This document shows, piece by piece, positions 39,411 through 50,733 of a stretch of 64,000 nt of DNA. The DNA is from Buttiauxella brennerae ATCC 51605 (GTDB lineage: Bacteria > Pseudomonadota > Gammaproteobacteria > Enterobacterales > Enterobacteriaceae): positions 62,001 through 126,000 of the forward strand of contig NZ_LXER01000019.1 of assembly GCF_001654925.1 (NCBI RefSeq). The letters are read 5' to 3'. The position numbers and the translations under genes were made by a program. Within the stretch, counting starts at the first letter, position 1; every line of letters starts with the position of its first letter. The notes under the pieces are model-generated. The model was not told the origin of the DNA, made no database searches, and saw nothing but the letters and a program-made list of their open reading frames with translations.

Positions 39411-40766
39411 ATGCAATTTATAGGCTTTGATTATGGTACTGCAAACTGCTCTGTAGCAGTGATGCGCGATGGCGTTCCACAGGCGCTGGAGATGGAAAAC
39501 GGTTCGACATTGCTTCCGTCAATGTTGTGCGCACCGACACGTGAATCAGTGAGTGAGTGGCTTTATCGTCATCACGAAGTCCCGGCTACCGGTACTGAAA
39601 CCCAGGCATTGCTGCGTCGAGCGGTCTCTTTTAACCGCGAAGAAGATATTGATGTGTTGCCTGGCAGCGTGCAGTTTGGGCTCAGCTCCCTGCAGCAGTA
39701 TATGGAAGATCCCGAAGAAGTTTACTTCGTTAAATCACCAAAATCATTCCTCGGCGCCAACGGATTAAAACCACAACAAGTCGCGCTGTTCGAAGATTTA
39801 GTTTGCGCCATGATGCTGCATATTCGCAATCAAGCGCAAAGCCAGGTCGCAGAACCCATCACTCAAGCCGTGATTGGTCGCCCGATCAACTTCCAGGGCT
39901 CAGGCGGCGATGAAGCAAACCAGCAGGCGCAAGGTATTCTTGACCGCGCAGCTCATCGCGCGGGCTTTAAAGACGTGGTGTTTCAGTTTGAGCCGGTCGC
40001 GGCAGGCCTCGATTTTGAAGCGACGCTAACGGAAGAAAAACAGGTGCTCGTCGTGGATATCGGCGGCGGGACTACCGACTGCTCGGTGTTACTGATGGGC
40101 CCACAATGGCGCGCCCGACGTGACCGCGAGCAAAGTCTGCTCGGCCATAGCGGCTGCCGTGTTGGCGGTAACGATCTGGATATCATGCTGGCTTTCAAAC
40201 AGCTCTCCCCCTTACTGGGCATGGGCGGCCAAACGGAGAAAGGCATCGCGCTGCCGGTACTGCCGTGGTGGAATGCGGTTGCGATAAACGATGTCCCGGC
40301 GCAAAACGATTTTTACAGCAGTGCCAATGGCCGCATGCTAAACGAGTTGGTACGCGATTCGCGTGAGCCTGAGAAAGTCGCATTCCTGCAAAAAGTCTGG
40401 CGCCAGCGTCTTAGCTATCGCCTGGTGCGCGCAGCTGAAGAGAGCAAAATTGCGCTTTCAGACAGCCAGCAAGTCGCGACCATGCTGCCGTTTATCAGTA
40501 AAGAACTGGGCTGCGAGATTACTCAAACAGAGCTGGAAAGTGCTATCAGCCAGCCGCTGCAACGTATTCTCGAGCAAGTCACACTGGCGCTGGAAAACAG
40601 TGCGGTAAAACCTGATGTGATTTATCTCACCGGCGGGAGTGCCCGTTCGCCATTGCTCAAGCATGCACTTGCGCAGCAATTACCGGGTATTCCGTTGGCA
40701 GGAGGCGATGATTTCGGCTCCGTCACCGCAGGCCTTGCCCGTTGGGCTGATGTGGTGTTCCGCTAA
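39411..40766 (+). CDS. yegD: Hsp70 family protein YegD
   Basis: A DnaK-like ATPase fold protein of 451 residues lacking the long C-terminal substrate-binding domain of DnaK. The start ATG 39411 (MQFIGFDYGTANCSVAVMRDG) has a GGGGGA ribosome binding site; the upstream in-frame extension of 39 codons is rejected. Nucleotide-binding motifs are the phosphate-1 loop GFDYGTANCS, VVDIGGGTTDCS in the middle, and LTGGSARSP near the C-terminus. Its cellular role is unknown. It diverges from alkA with 108 bases between start codons. Confidence 0.95.
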   Translation: MQFIGFDYGTANCSVAVMRDGVPQALEMENGSTLLPSMLCAPTRESVSEWLYRHHEVPATGTETQALLRRAVSFNREEDIDVLPGSVQFGLSSLQQYMEDPEEVYFVKSPKSFLGANGLKPQQVALFEDLVCAMMLHIRNQAQSQVAEPITQAVIGRPINFQGSGGDEANQQAQGILDRAAHRAGFKDVVFQFEPVAAGLDFEATLTEEKQVLVVDIGGGTTDCSVLLMGPQWRARRDREQSLLGHSGCRVGGNDLDIMLAFKQLSPLLGMGGQTEKGIALPVLPWWNAVAINDVPAQNDFYSSANGRMLNELVRDSREPEKVAFLQKVWRQRLSYRLVRAAEESKIALSDSQQVATMLPFISKELGCEITQTELESAISQPLQRILEQVTLALENSAVKPDVIYLTGGSARSPLLKHALAQQLPGIPLAGGDDFGSVTAGLARWADVVFR

Positions 40767-40768
40767 TT

Positions 40769-40805
40769 AAAAACCACGCCGTGGGGGAACCTGCGGCGTT
40801 TTAAA
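40769..40805. terminator. bidirectional terminator between yegD and the antitoxin gene
   Basis: ACGCCG (40776-40781) pairs with CGGCGT (40794-40799). T tracts follow on the plus strand (TTTTAAATTT) and on the minus strand (GGTTTTTAAT), so it can end both convergent transcripts. Confidence 0.7.
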
Positions 40806-41118
40806 TTTTCATCTGTTTAACACCATCCGGAAACTCAATTTGCAGCGAGAGTTTGCCACCCAACGCTTCGATATAACGCTTTAACGTCCCCAGTTTGACT
40901 TCATTGCCGCGTTTTTCAATGGCCGTCACCGCCGGTTGGCTGATACCCATCGCTTCTGCCAGTTGTTGTTGCGACCAGCCCATTTGCTCGCGAACCATTG
41001 ACAGACAGCTTTCCAGAATCAGTTCCTGAGTCGCTTCAGCTATTCGTTTCTGACTTTCAGGTGAACGACGAGCAATTAACTCTTCTAATGTGCTGTAACC
41101 TTTCGGATTGTTTTTCAT
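40801..41118 (-). CDS. HigA-type antitoxin, XRE family
   Basis: A 105-residue protein with a Cro/C1-type helix-turn-helix around residues 35-75 (MGWSQQQLAEAMGISQPAVTAIEK) and a short C-terminal strand region. It begins one base after the toxin gene stop, the HigB-HigA order in which the toxin is encoded first. By analogy it should bind and neutralise the toxin and repress the pair through the palindromes upstream of the toxin gene. No specific family name is assigned. Confidence 0.85.
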   Translation of the reverse strand: MKNNPKGYSTLEELIARRSPESQKRIAEATQELILESCLSMVREQMGWSQQQLAEAMGISQPAVTAIEKRGNEVKLGTLKRYIEALGGKLSLQIEFPDGVKQMKI

Positions 41119-41119
41119 A

Positions 41120-41467
41120 TTATTTTTCCTGTGACTTCAACCAAGCTATAAACTCTTTGTCCGCAATAGCGATCATCGATTCGTAGAACCGTTTAGTTTT
41201 CGACTTATCACCTGCGCACAACAGAACAGCATTTCGGCGGTAATCAAAAATATAAAATGCCCGAACGGGCTTACCCTGGTGCTGAACTCTCAACTCTTTC
41301 ATGTTGGCAAAACGTGAACCATTTACAGTGTCGGCATAGGGACGAGGCAAATAAGGCCCCCAAAACCGTAAATGCCCCATCACTGCAAGCATCTTTTCCT
41401 GAAGGTCATTGTGTTGCTCATCAAACCATTCTTCATACCGTTTTGTAGTCAATATCTTCCATGTCAT
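41120..41467 (-). CDS. HigB/RelE-family toxin
   Basis: A 115-residue protein of the phage-Gp49/HigB type within the RelE/ParE superfamily, members of which typically cleave mRNA on the ribosome. Characteristic segments are LPRPYADTVNGSRFANMKELRVQ, followed by RAFYIFDYRRNAVLLCAGDKSK and a C-terminal helix. The catalytic basic residues are plausible, but activity cannot be confirmed from sequence. An AAGG ribosome binding site precedes the ATG. The pair sits between yegD and mdtA, where E. coli has no toxin-antitoxin locus, so it is probably acquired. Confidence 0.85.
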   Translation of the reverse strand: MTWKILTTKRYEEWFDEQHNDLQEKMLAVMGHLRFWGPYLPRPYADTVNGSRFANMKELRVQHQGKPVRAFYIFDYRRNAVLLCAGDKSKTKRFYESMIAIADKEFIAWLKSQEK

Positions 41468-41478
41468 AGCGTTGCCTT

Positions 41479-41519
41479 ATAAACTATAGTTTATATTAAA
41501 TGTATAAACCACAGTTTAT
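41479..41519 (-). promoter_or_regulatory. paired palindromic operators of the toxin-antitoxin operon
   Basis: A perfect palindrome ATAAACTATAGTTTAT (41479-41494) and a near copy ATAAACCACAGTTTAT (41504-41519) share the half-sites TAAAC and GTTTA. Their centres are 25 bases apart. They start 12 bases upstream of the toxin ATG, where an XRE antitoxin would autoregulate, and overlap any promoter there. Confidence 0.8.
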
Positions 41520-41612
41520 TGCCCAAAATTCAAACAGGATACTATTCAACCGTTTTCTTCCGAGGCGCTACGCAAAAAACCATCCCCCTTGATGGATCCA
41601 TACAGTACTTCA

Positions 41613-41632
41613 TAATTCCTCCATTTTTCCGC
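41613..41632 (+). promoter_or_regulatory. possible BaeR-binding site upstream of mdtA
   Basis: TTCCTCCATTTTTCC partly resembles the BaeR motif TTTTTCTCCATNATTGGC as I recall it for E. coli, and lies about 90 bases before mdtA. The match is incomplete. Confidence 0.3.
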
Positions 41633-41718
41633 TGCCTTATCTCACTACACTAGTATCATTAGGCCTAACCCCTGAGCATGACGGGGATAATCGTTTCAGG
41701 AAGAGAATACGTACATCT

Positions 41719-42969
41719 ATGAAAGGCACATTCACCGCTCGTTGGTTTTGGATTGCAGCAGCAGTCATTGTCGTTATCGCCGCCATTTTCTTCTGGCGTA
41801 ACATGAATGCCGGTAACGACACCGCAGGTTCGCAATCGACACAACAACGCCCTGCTGGCGGTCGCCACGGGATGCGCGGTGGCGCGTTAGCCCCGGTGCA
41901 AGCCGCAACGGCAACCAGCGAATCTGTGCCGCGTTACCTGACGGGTCTCGGCACCATTACTGCGGCCAATACTGTCACGGTGCGCAGCCGGGTAGACGGG
42001 CAATTGCTGGCCATTCACTTCCAGGAAGGGCAACAGGTTAAAGCCGGTGATTTGCTGGCAGAAATTGACCCAAGCCAGTTCAAAATCGCCCTCGCCCAGG
42101 CTCAAGGGCAGCTGGCAAAAGATCAGGCAACACTTGCCAATGCACGCCGTGACCTGGCACGTTATCAGCAACTGGTTAAAACCAATCTGGTTTCCCGCCA
42201 GGAGATGGACGCCCAACAAGCGCTGGTCAATGAATCTGTCGGGACGATAAAAGCCGATGAAGCCGCTGTCGCCAGCGCACAATTGCAACTCGACTGGAGC
42301 CGCATCACCGCGCCGATTGATGGCCGCGTGGGGCTAAAACAGGTCGATGTCGGCAATCAGATCTCCAGCAGCGACACCGCAGGTATTGTGGTGCTGACCC
42401 AAACGCATCCTATTGACCTGATCTTTACCCTGCCGGAAGGTGATATTGCGACCGTTGTCAAAGCGCAAAAAGCGGGAGCCACGCTTAGCGTTGAGGCCTG
42501 GGATCGCACCAACAAACTCAAGCTGAGCACCGGCGCATTACTGAGCCTGGATAACCAAATTGATGCCACAACCGGCACCATCAAACTCAAAGCTCGTTTT
42601 AATAATGAAGACGATGCGCTTTTCCCTAACCAGTTCGTCAACGCGCGAATGCTGGTTGATACCCAGCAAAATGCGGTAGTCATTCCAACGGCTGCCCTGC
42701 AAATGGGTAACGAAGGCAACTTTGTCTGGGTGCTTAATAGTGATGATAAAGTCAGTAAACACCTGGTCACGACCGGCATTCAGGACAGCCAAAAAGTGGT
42801 GATTGCCGCCGGGCTTTCTGCCGGAGATCGTGTTGTGACTGACGGAATTGATCGCCTGACAGAAGGCGCGAAAGTTGAAGTAGTTGAGGCGCAATCAGCG
42901 ACAGCTGCTTCCCCACCGAAAGAGGTCGAACACCCGCAAAAACACAAACGTAACGGAGCGACTTCCTGA
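41719..42969 (+). CDS. mdtA: multidrug efflux periplasmic adaptor MdtA
   Basis: The membrane-fusion (periplasmic adaptor) subunit of the MdtABC RND pump that works with TolC. The 416 residues have an N-terminal membrane anchor (about 8-27, no lipobox), a lipoyl half-motif [25 protein letters not shown], a coiled-coil hairpin (about 125-200), and the second lipoyl/beta-barrel part [21 protein letters not shown]. It overlaps mdtB by one base. In E. coli the operon is activated by BaeSR on exposure to bile salts, indole and other envelope stresses. Confidence 0.97.
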   Translation: MKGTFTARWFWIAAAVIVVIAAIFFWRNMNAGNDTAGSQSTQQRPAGGRHGMRGGALAPVQAATATSESVPRYLTGLGTITAANTVTVRSRVDGQLLAIHFQEGQQVKAGDLLAEIDPSQFKIALAQAQGQLAKDQATLANARRDLARYQQLVKTNLVSRQEMDAQQALVNESVGTIKADEAAVASAQLQLDWSRITAPIDGRVGLKQVDVGNQISSSDTAGIVVLTQTHPIDLIFTLPEGDIATVVKAQKAGATLSVEAWDRTNKLKLSTGALLSLDNQIDATTGTIKLKARFNNEDDALFPNQFVNARMLVDTQQNAVVIPTAALQMGNEGNFVWVLNSDDKVSKHLVTTGIQDSQKVVIAAGLSAGDRVVTDGIDRLTEGAKVEVVEAQSATAASPPKEVEHPQKHKRNGATS

Positions 42970-45900
42970 TGCAGGTGTTACCACCGAGCTCCACAGGTGG
43001 CCCATCGCGCCTGTTCATCCTGCGGCCTGTCGCTACCACACTTTTGATGGTGGCGATCTTACTTGCCGGGATTATCGGTTATCGCTTCCTGCCCGTTTCT
43101 GCACTACCCGAAGTGGATTACCCCACTATTCAGGTTGTGACGCTCTACCCAGGCGCGAGCCCGGATGTCGTCACCTCGGCGATTACCGCCCCGCTTGAGC
43201 GCCAGTTCGGGCAAATGTCCGGCCTGAAACAAATGTCTTCACAAAGTGCTGGTGGCGCATCGGTGGTGACGCTGCAATTCCAGCTCTCTCTGCCGCTGGA
43301 TGTTGCCGAGCAAGAAGTGCAGGCTGCGATTAACGCCGCGACAAACTTGTTGCCATCCGATCTCCCCAACCCGCCGGTGTACAGCAAAGTTAACCCGGCC
43401 GATCCGCCGATTATGACGCTCGCCGTGACCTCAACCGCCATGCCAATGACGCAAGTTGAAGACATGGTGGAAACGCGCGTCGCGCAGAAAATTTCTCAGG
43501 TGTCCGGCGTCGGTCTGGTGACGCTTTCCGGCGGCCAACGCCCTGCGGTGCGCGTGAAACTTAACGCTCCGGCGATTGCAGCATTTGGCTTGACCAGCGA
43601 AACCGTGCGCACAGCCATCACCAGTGCCAACGTTAACTCGGCAAAAGGTAGCCTTGACGGCCCGGAGCGCGCCGTCACGCTTTCAGCCAACGACCAAATG
43701 CAGTCGGCTGAAGAGTATCGCAACCTGATTATTGCTTATCAGAACGGTGCACCAATTCGTCTTGGTGATGTGGCAACCGTTGAACAAGGGGCGGAAAACG
43801 CCTGGCTTGGTGCCTGGGCAAACAAACAACCGGCGATCGTGATGAACGTGCAGCGCCAGCCGGGTGCCAATATTATCGATACTGCCGACAGCGTTCGTGC
43901 AATGTTGCCCGCGCTAACCAAAAGCCTGCCGAAATCGGTTGAAGTCAAACTGCTTAGCGACCGCACCACCAATATCCGCGCCTCCGTTACCGACACCCAG
44001 TACGAACTGATGCTCGCCATCGCGCTGGTGGTGATGATTATTTACCTGTTCCTGCGCAACGTTCCGGCAACGATTATCCCGGCGGTTGCCGTTCCGCTAT
44101 CGCTGATCGGGACTTTTGCCGTGATGGTTTTTCTCGACTTCTCGATAAACAACCTGACGCTGATGGCGTTAACCATCGCCACCGGTTTCGTGGTCGACGA
44201 TGCGATTGTGGTTATCGAAAACATCTCGCGTTATATCGAAAAAGGTGAAAAACCGCTCGCCGCCTCGCTGAAAGGTGCCGGTGAAATTGGCTTCACCATT
44301 ATCTCGCTAACCTTTTCGCTGATCGCCGTGCTTATCCCACTGCTGTTTATGGGCGATATCGTTGGCCGCCTGTTCCGCGAATTTGCCGTCACTTTGGCTA
44401 TTGCGATTCTGATCTCTGCGGTGGTGTCACTGACGCTAACGCCGATGATGTGCGCACGCATGTTGAGCCACGAATCATTACGCAAGCAGAACCGTTTCTC
44501 CCGAGCCAGCGAGCGCTTTTTCGAGCGTGTCATTGCCGGTTATGGCCGTATTTTGACGCGCGTGCTGCACCACCCGTGGCTAACGCTGGGCGTCGCTTTT
44601 GGCACTCTGGCCCTCACCGTGGTGCTGTGGATGTTTATCCCGAAAGGCTTCTTCCCGATTCAGGACAACGGCATTATTCAGGGCACCTTACAAGCGCCAC
44701 AATCTGTCTCCTTCTCCAGTATGGCTTCCCGCCAACAGCAGGTGGCAGATGTGATAATGAAAGATCCGGCGGTAGAAAGCCTGACCTCATTTGTTGGCGT
44801 GGATGGTACCAATCCGTCACTGAACAGTGCGCGTTTGCAAATTAACCTCAAGCCGTTGAGCGACCGTGACGACCGCATTCCGGTGGTCATCGAGCGGTTA
44901 CAAGCTGACGTGGCGAAAGTACCTGGCGTCGAACTTTATTTGCAACCGGTGCAGGATTTGACCATCGACACCACCGTCAGCCGCACCCAGTACCAGTTCA
45001 GCTTACAGGCGATGTCCCTTGATGAACTGAGCACCTGGGTTCCACAACTCACCGAAAAGCTGCGCACATTGCCGCAATTGTCGGATGTCAGCAGCGACTG
45101 GCAGGATCAAGGTCTGGTGGCGTATGTCAATGTCGACCGCGCCAGTGCCAGTCGTTTGGGCATCTCAATGTCTGATGTCGACAATGCGTTGTATAACGCG
45201 TTTGGCCAGCGCCTGATTTCCACCATTTACACCCAGGCTAACCAGTATCGCGTGGTACTGGAACACGACACCAGCACGACACCGGGCCTGAGCGCGCTGG
45301 ATAATATCCGCCTTGCCAGCACCGATGGCGGGAGCGTGCCGCTAAACAGCATTGCAAAAATAGAGCAGCGTTTTGCGCCGCTGACGGTCAATCATCTCGA
45401 CCAGTTCCCGTCGACCACTTTCTCGTTTAACGTCACAAACGATCACTCCCTGGAAGAGGCCGTCAAAGCGATTACCGCGGCGGAAAAAGAGCTCGCCATG
45501 CCTGCGGATATCACCACGCAGTTCCAGGGCAGCACCCTCGCCTTCCAGGCTGCACTCGGCAGCACCATCTGGCTTATCGTGGCGTCAGTGGTGGCGATGT
45601 ATATCGTGCTCGGCGTGCTATACGAAAGTTTTATCCACCCGATAACTATCCTTTCGACCCTTCCAACCGCGGGTGTCGGCGCATTAATGGCGTTGATGCT
45701 GGCAGGGGCTGAGCTGGATGTGATTGCGATAATCGGCATTATTTTGCTCATCGGGATCGTGAAGAAAAACGCCATCATGATGATCGACTTCGCCCTGGCG
45801 GCGGAGCGCGAGCAAGGAATGAAGCCGTACGATGCCATTTATCAGGCTTGTTTGCTGCGTTTTCGCCCGATTCTGATGACCACACTTGCCGCCCTTCTGG

Positions 45901-46094
45901 GGGCATTGCCGCTGATGCTCTCAACCGGCGTCGGTGCAGAACTGCGCCGCCCGTTGGGTATCGGCATGGTCGGCGGTTTGCTGGTGAGCCAGGTACTGAC
46001 GCTGTTCACCACTCCGGTGATTTACTTGCTATTTGATAACCTGTCGCATGCAGTAAGTCGCCGTTTTGGTCGTCGCGATGAGGAAGTGCTGTGA
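42969..46094 (+). CDS. mdtB: multidrug efflux RND permease MdtB
   Basis: An RND-family inner-membrane transporter of 1041 residues that forms a heterotrimer with MdtC. Two repeats of six helices with large periplasmic loops are evident. The proton-relay region of helix 4 has the Asp pair in [14 protein letters not shown], and [17 protein letters not shown] closes the last repeat. It overlaps mdtA by one base and mdtC by four, so the whole pump is translationally coupled. Confidence 0.97.
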   Translation: MQVLPPSSTGGPSRLFILRPVATTLLMVAILLAGIIGYRFLPVSALPEVDYPTIQVVTLYPGASPDVVTSAITAPLERQFGQMSGLKQMSSQSAGGASVVTLQFQLSLPLDVAEQEVQAAINAATNLLPSDLPNPPVYSKVNPADPPIMTLAVTSTAMPMTQVEDMVETRVAQKISQVSGVGLVTLSGGQRPAVRVKLNAPAIAAFGLTSETVRTAITSANVNSAKGSLDGPERAVTLSANDQMQSAEEYRNLIIAYQNGAPIRLGDVATVEQGAENAWLGAWANKQPAIVMNVQRQPGANIIDTADSVRAMLPALTKSLPKSVEVKLLSDRTTNIRASVTDTQYELMLAIALVVMIIYLFLRNVPATIIPAVAVPLSLIGTFAVMVFLDFSINNLTLMALTIATGFVVDDAIVVIENISRYIEKGEKPLAASLKGAGEIGFTIISLTFSLIAVLIPLLFMGDIVGRLFREFAVTLAIAILISAVVSLTLTPMMCARMLSHESLRKQNRFSRASERFFERVIAGYGRILTRVLHHPWLTLGVAFGTLALTVVLWMFIPKGFFPIQDNGIIQGTLQAPQSVSFSSMASRQQQVADVIMKDPAVESLTSFVGVDGTNPSLNSARLQINLKPLSDRDDRIPVVIERLQADVAKVPGVELYLQPVQDLTIDTTVSRTQYQFSLQAMSLDELSTWVPQLTEKLRTLPQLSDVSSDWQDQGLVAYVNVDRASASRLGISMSDVDNALYNAFGQRLISTIYTQANQYRVVLEHDTSTTPGLSALDNIRLASTDGGSVPLNSIAKIEQRFAPLTVNHLDQFPSTTFSFNVTNDHSLEEAVKAITAAEKELAMPADITTQFQGSTLAFQAALGSTIWLIVASVVAMYIVLGVLYESFIHPITILSTLPTAGVGALMALMLAGAELDVIAIIGIILLIGIVKKNAIMMIDFALAAEREQGMKPYDAIYQACLLRFRPILMTTLAALLGALPLMLSTGVGAELRRPLGIGMVGGLLVSQVLTLFTTPVIYLLFDNLSHAVSRRFGRRDEEVL

Positions 46095-49000
46095 AATTCT
46101 TCGCACTGTTCATCTACCGGCCCGTCGCCACCATTTTGCTGACCGCCGCCATTACATTGTGTGGCGTGCTGGGCTTTCGTTTGCTGCCTGTGGCCCCGCT
46201 GCCACAGGTGGATTTCCCGGTGATTATGGTCAGCGCATCACTGCCGGGTGCCTCCCCTGAAACCATGGCGTCGTCAGTGGCTACGCCGCTTGAACGGGCG
46301 CTCGGGCGTATTGCCGGGGTAAATGAGATGACGTCGTCGAGTTCGCTCGGCAGCACGCGCATCATTCTGGAGTTTACCTTTGATCGCGATATCAACGGTG
46401 CGGCGCGTGATGTGCAGGCTGCAATCAACGCCGCACAAAGCCTGTTGCCAAGCGGTATGCCAAGCCGCCCGACCTATCGCAAAGCCAACCCGTCTGATGC
46501 GCCCATTATCATTCTGACACTGACTTCAGACACGCTTTCCCAAGGCCAGCTTTATGATTTCGCCTCCACGCAACTGGCGCAAACCGTGGCACAGATTGAT
46601 GGCGTGGGTGATGTGGATGTCGGCGGCAGTTCGCTCCCCGCCGTTCGCGTCGGCCTGAATCCTCAGGCGCTGTTTAACCAGGGCGTTTCGCTTGATGCCG
46701 TTCGTACGGCAATCGACAACGCCAACGTGCGCCGCCCGCAAGGTGCACTGGAAGACGGCGCACGCCGCTGGCAGCTGCAAACCAATGATGAACTCAAAAC
46801 CGCTGCGGAATATCAGCCGTTAATTATTCATTACAACAATGGTGGTGCGGTGCATTTAAGCGATGTCGCCACCGTCACCGACTCCGTTCAAGATGTGCGC
46901 AACGCCGGGATGACCAACGCGAAGCCCGCGATTTTGCTGATGATTCGTAAATCCCAGGAAGCGAATATCATCGAAACGGTGGACAGGATCCGGGCAAAAA
47001 TCCCCGAGCTGCGTGAAACGATTCCGGCGTCGATTGATTTGCAGATAGCTCAGGATCGCTCACCCACCATTCGTGCATCACTTGCCGAAGTCGAACAATC
47101 GCTGATTATCTCCGTTGCGCTGGTCATTCTGGTGGTGTTCCTGTTCCTGCGCTCCGGCCGGGCAACTCTGATTCCCGCAGTAGCGGTACCGGTGTCCCTG
47201 ATTGGTACGTTCATCGCCATGTATTTGTGCGGCTTTAGCCTGAATAACTTGTCGTTGATGGCGCTGACCATCGCCACCGGTTTTGTGGTAGATGACGCGA
47301 TAGTGGTGCTGGAAAATATTTCCCGCCACCTCGAAGCGGGCGTCAAACCCTTACAGGCGGCACTTCAGGGCGTGCGCGAAGTGGGCTTTACCGTGTTGTC
47401 GATGAGTCTGTCGCTGGTCGCGGTTTTCCTGCCGTTACTGTTAATGGGCGGCTTACCGGGTCGGTTATTCAAGGAGTTTGCCGTCACGCTTTCCGTTGCC
47501 ATCGGGATTTCACTGGTGGTGTCGATTACGCTTACGCCAATGATGTGCGGGTGGCTGTTAAAGAACAAACCGCCACATAGCCCGACCCGCAAACGCGGCT
47601 TTGGGCGTGTACTGATTGCGATGCAAGAGGGCTACGGGCGCTCGCTTAAGTGGGTGCTGAACCACACTAAACTGGTGGGCGTTGTGCTACTGGCGACCAT
47701 CGCACTGAACGTCTGGCTGTATATTGCGATCCCGAAAACCTTCTTCCCGGAACAAGATACCGGGCGTTTAATGGGCAACATTCAGGCCGACCAGAGCATT
47801 TCCTTCCAGGCGATGCGCGGCAAATTGCAGGACTTTATGAAAATCGTCCGTGACGATCCTGCCGTCGATAACGTCACGGGTTTTACCGGGGGTTCACGGG
47901 TCAACAGCGGCATGATGTTTATCTCGTTAAAGCCACTTTCTGAGCGTAAAGAAACCGCGCAACAGGTTATCGATCGTTTACGTCAGTCGCTGGCAAAAGA
48001 GCCGGGCGCGAGCCTGTTCTTAATGGCTGTGCAGGATATCCGTGTTGGCGGCCGCCAGGCCAATGCCAGTTACCAGTACACGCTACTTTCCGATAATTTA
48101 GCCGACTTGCGTACCTGGGAGCCGAAAATTCGCCAGGCGCTCGCCAAACTACCGCAGCTGGCTGACGTAAACTCCGACAGCCAGGACAACGGTGCGGAAA
48201 TGGACTTGATTTATGACCGTGAAACCATGGCACGGTTGGGGATCAGCGTCTCAGATGCCAATAACCTGCTAAATAACGCCTTTGGCCAGCGGCAGATTTC
48301 GACCATTTATCAGCCGCTAAACCAGTACAAAGTGGTGATGGAAGTCGACCCACGTTATACGCAGGACATCAGCGCGCTGGACCAAATGTTTGTCATGAAT
48401 AAAGAGGGCAAGCCGATCCCGCTTTCTTACTTTGCCAAATGGCAACCGGCGAACGCCCCGCTATCAGTCAACCACCAGGGGTTATCCGCCGCGTCTACGG
48501 TGTCCTTTAACCTGCCAACCGGCGTGTCGTTATCGGAAGCAAGCGAGGCCATCGACCGCACTATGACGGCATTAGGCGTGCCTTCCACTGTGCGCGGGAT
48601 GTACGCCGGAACCGCGCAGGTGTTCCAGGACACCATGAAATCCCAGGTGTTGCTGATTATCGCTGCCATCGCCACGGTGTATATCGTGCTGGGGATTTTG
48701 TATGAGAGCTACGTTCACCCGCTGACAATCCTCTCTACCCTGCCCTCTGCGGGCGTCGGAGCTTTGCTGGCACTGGAACTATTTGGTGCGCCGTTTAGCT
48801 TAATTGCGCTTATCGGCATCATGCTCTTAATTGGTATTGTGAAGAAGAACGCCATCATGATGGTGGACTTCGCGATAGACGCGCAGCGTATCGGTAACCT
48901 GCAACCCGAAGAGGCGATTTTCCAGGCCTGCTTGTTGCGTTTTCGCCCGATTATGATGACTACGCTGGCGGCGCTGTTTGGCGCATTGCCGTTGGTGCTG

Positions 49001-49171
49001 ACCAGCGGTGACGGCGCGGAACTGCGCCAGCCGCTGGGGATCACCATCGTTGGCGGTTTAGTCGTCAGCCAGTTGCTGACGCTGTACACCACCCCGGTGG
49101 TGTATCTGTTCTTTGACCGCCTGCGGATGCGCTTTGCGCGTAAAAATGATCGTCTTGCGACAACGGATTAA
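46091..49171 (+). CDS. mdtC: multidrug efflux RND permease MdtC
   Basis: The second RND subunit of the MdtBC heteromer, 1026 residues, with a GTG start overlapping the mdtB stop by four bases. It shows the same twofold helix repeat and [14 protein letters not shown] proton-relay motif as MdtB. In E. coli the heteromer needs MdtC for drug binding; that is family knowledge. Its stop is followed by an ERIC element before mdtD, unlike the overlapping mdtC-mdtD arrangement of E. coli. Confidence 0.97.
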   Translation: MKFFALFIYRPVATILLTAAITLCGVLGFRLLPVAPLPQVDFPVIMVSASLPGASPETMASSVATPLERALGRIAGVNEMTSSSSLGSTRIILEFTFDRDINGAARDVQAAINAAQSLLPSGMPSRPTYRKANPSDAPIIILTLTSDTLSQGQLYDFASTQLAQTVAQIDGVGDVDVGGSSLPAVRVGLNPQALFNQGVSLDAVRTAIDNANVRRPQGALEDGARRWQLQTNDELKTAAEYQPLIIHYNNGGAVHLSDVATVTDSVQDVRNAGMTNAKPAILLMIRKSQEANIIETVDRIRAKIPELRETIPASIDLQIAQDRSPTIRASLAEVEQSLIISVALVILVVFLFLRSGRATLIPAVAVPVSLIGTFIAMYLCGFSLNNLSLMALTIATGFVVDDAIVVLENISRHLEAGVKPLQAALQGVREVGFTVLSMSLSLVAVFLPLLLMGGLPGRLFKEFAVTLSVAIGISLVVSITLTPMMCGWLLKNKPPHSPTRKRGFGRVLIAMQEGYGRSLKWVLNHTKLVGVVLLATIALNVWLYIAIPKTFFPEQDTGRLMGNIQADQSISFQAMRGKLQDFMKIVRDDPAVDNVTGFTGGSRVNSGMMFISLKPLSERKETAQQVIDRLRQSLAKEPGASLFLMAVQDIRVGGRQANASYQYTLLSDNLADLRTWEPKIRQALAKLPQLADVNSDSQDNGAEMDLIYDRETMARLGISVSDANNLLNNAFGQRQISTIYQPLNQYKVVMEVDPRYTQDISALDQMFVMNKEGKPIPLSYFAKWQPANAPLSVNHQGLSAASTVSFNLPTGVSLSEASEAIDRTMTALGVPSTVRGMYAGTAQVFQDTMKSQVLLIIAAIATVYIVLGILYESYVHPLTILSTLPSAGVGALLALELFGAPFSLIALIGIMLLIGIVKKNAIMMVDFAIDAQRIGNLQPEEAIFQACLLRFRPIMMTTLAALFGALPLVLTSGDGAELRQPLGITIVGGLVVSQLLTLYTTPVVYLFFDRLRMRFARKNDRLATTD

Positions 49172-49190
49172 TCATCCGATGGCACTGGAA

Positions 49191-49312
49191 TATCCAAAAT
49201 AATTGGAGTTGCAGCAAGGCCGCAAGTGAATGAGTCCCGATGAGCTTACTTGAGTAAGTGATTTGGGCGAAAGAGCGCAGCAACGCTGCTGCAGCTTCAA
49301 GTATGAAGGATA
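49191..49312. repeat. ERIC element between mdtC and mdtD
   Basis: TATCC and GGATA end a 122-base unit with GTTGCAGCAAGGCCGCAAG, the central CCCGATGAGCTTACTTGAGTAAGTGATTTGGG, and CTGCTGCAGCTTCAAGTATGAAGG, the ERIC order. Its right end supplies GAAGGA immediately before the mdtD ATG. Confidence 0.92.
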
Positions 49313-49317
49313 TTTAA

Positions 49318-50733
49318 ATGACTGAACTGCCTGCCGCCGTCCGCTGGCAACTATGGATTGTCGCCTTTGGCTTCTTCATGCAGTCGCTCGACACCACCAT
49401 CGTCAACACTGCCCTGCCCTCCATGGCGGCGAGCCTTGGGGAAAGCCCGTTGCACATGCACTCGGTTATCGTGTCGTATGTGTTGACGGTCGCGGTGATG
49501 TTGCCCGCAAGCGGCTGGCTGGCGGACCGCATTGGCGTGCGCAATATCTTTTTCACCGCCATCGTGCTGTTTACCATCGGCTCGTTATTATGCGCGCACG
49601 CTTCCACGCTGAATGAACTGGTGATGGCGCGAGTGGTGCAAGGGGTTGGCGGGGCCATGATGGTGCCCGTCGGGCGCTTAACGGTGATGAAAATTGTCCC
49701 GCGTGAGCAATATATGGCGGCAATGACCTTTGTGACTTTGCCCGGGCAAATCGGCCCACTGCTTGGCCCGGCACTCGGGGGCGTGCTGGTGGAATATGCG
49801 TCATGGCACTGGATTTTCCTGATTAACCTGCCGGTTGGCATTATCGGCGCCATCGCCACGCTGTGGCTAATGCCGAACTACACCATGCAGACGCGCAAAT
49901 TCGACATGATGGGCTTTGTCTATCTGGCGTTTGGTATGGCGGCGCTGACTATTGCACTTGATGGCGCAAAAGGTTTAGGCGTGAGCCCATCCACGGTGTG
50001 GTTGTTAGTGGGTGGCGGAGCTGCAGCAATGGCGCTCTATTTGTGGCACGCCAAAGCCAATGACAACGCCCTGTTCAACCTCAATCTTTTTAAGACGCAG
50101 ACTTTCTCGCTCGGCCTGTTAGGCAGTTTTTGTGGCCGTATCGGCAGCGGAATGATCCCGTTTATGACACCGGTATTCCTGCAAATCGGCCTTGGCTTTT
50201 CGCCTTTCCACGCGGGCCTGATGATGATCCCGATGGTGCTCGGCAGTATGGGCATGAAACGCATTGTGGTGCAGGTGGTTAACCGCTTCGGCTACCGCAA
50301 CGTTTTGGTCGCCACCACCTTAGGGTTATCGCTGGTTATCCTGTTATTTATGGCGACAGCTCTGCTGGGCTGGTACTACCTGCTGCCAGTGGTGTTGTTC
50401 CTGCTCGGCATGGTCAATTCCACGCGCTTCTCGTCTATGAACACGCTGACGCTGAAAGATTTGCCTGACGATCTGGCCAGCGGCGGCAACAGCATGCTTT
50501 CGATGGTGATGCAGCTTTCGATGAGTATCGGCGTCACCATCGCCGGGCTGCTGCTCGGCATGTACGGGCATCATCAACTGACGGCGGACAGCGCCGTCGT
50601 CCATAGCGTGTTTATGTATACGTATCTCAGCATGGCGGTGGTTATCGCCCTCCCCGCGCTGATTTTTGCTCGCGTCCCGAAAGACACCACCAAAAATGTC
50701 GTGATTGCGCGACGCAAAAGGAGGAACCCATGA
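49318..50733 (+). CDS. mdtD: MFS transporter MdtD
   Basis: A DHA2-type major facilitator of 471 residues with about 14 membrane segments. The conserved loop [14 protein letters not shown] and [14 protein letters not shown] are typical. In Salmonella the homologue has been linked to iron-citrate export (IceT); drug export is not established for MdtD in E. coli. The start at 49318 is preceded by GAAGGATATTTAA, in which the Shine-Dalgarno bases belong to the ERIC end. It overlaps baeS by four bases. Confidence 0.94.
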   Translation: MTELPAAVRWQLWIVAFGFFMQSLDTTIVNTALPSMAASLGESPLHMHSVIVSYVLTVAVMLPASGWLADRIGVRNIFFTAIVLFTIGSLLCAHASTLNELVMARVVQGVGGAMMVPVGRLTVMKIVPREQYMAAMTFVTLPGQIGPLLGPALGGVLVEYASWHWIFLINLPVGIIGAIATLWLMPNYTMQTRKFDMMGFVYLAFGMAALTIALDGAKGLGVSPSTVWLLVGGGAAAMALYLWHAKANDNALFNLNLFKTQTFSLGLLGSFCGRIGSGMIPFMTPVFLQIGLGFSPFHAGLMMIPMVLGSMGMKRIVVQVVNRFGYRNVLVATTLGLSLVILLFMATALLGWYYLLPVVLFLLGMVNSTRFSSMNTLTLKDLPDDLASGGNSMLSMVMQLSMSIGVTIAGLLLGMYGHHQLTADSAVVHSVFMYTYLSMAVVIALPALIFARVPKDTTKNVVIARRKRRNP

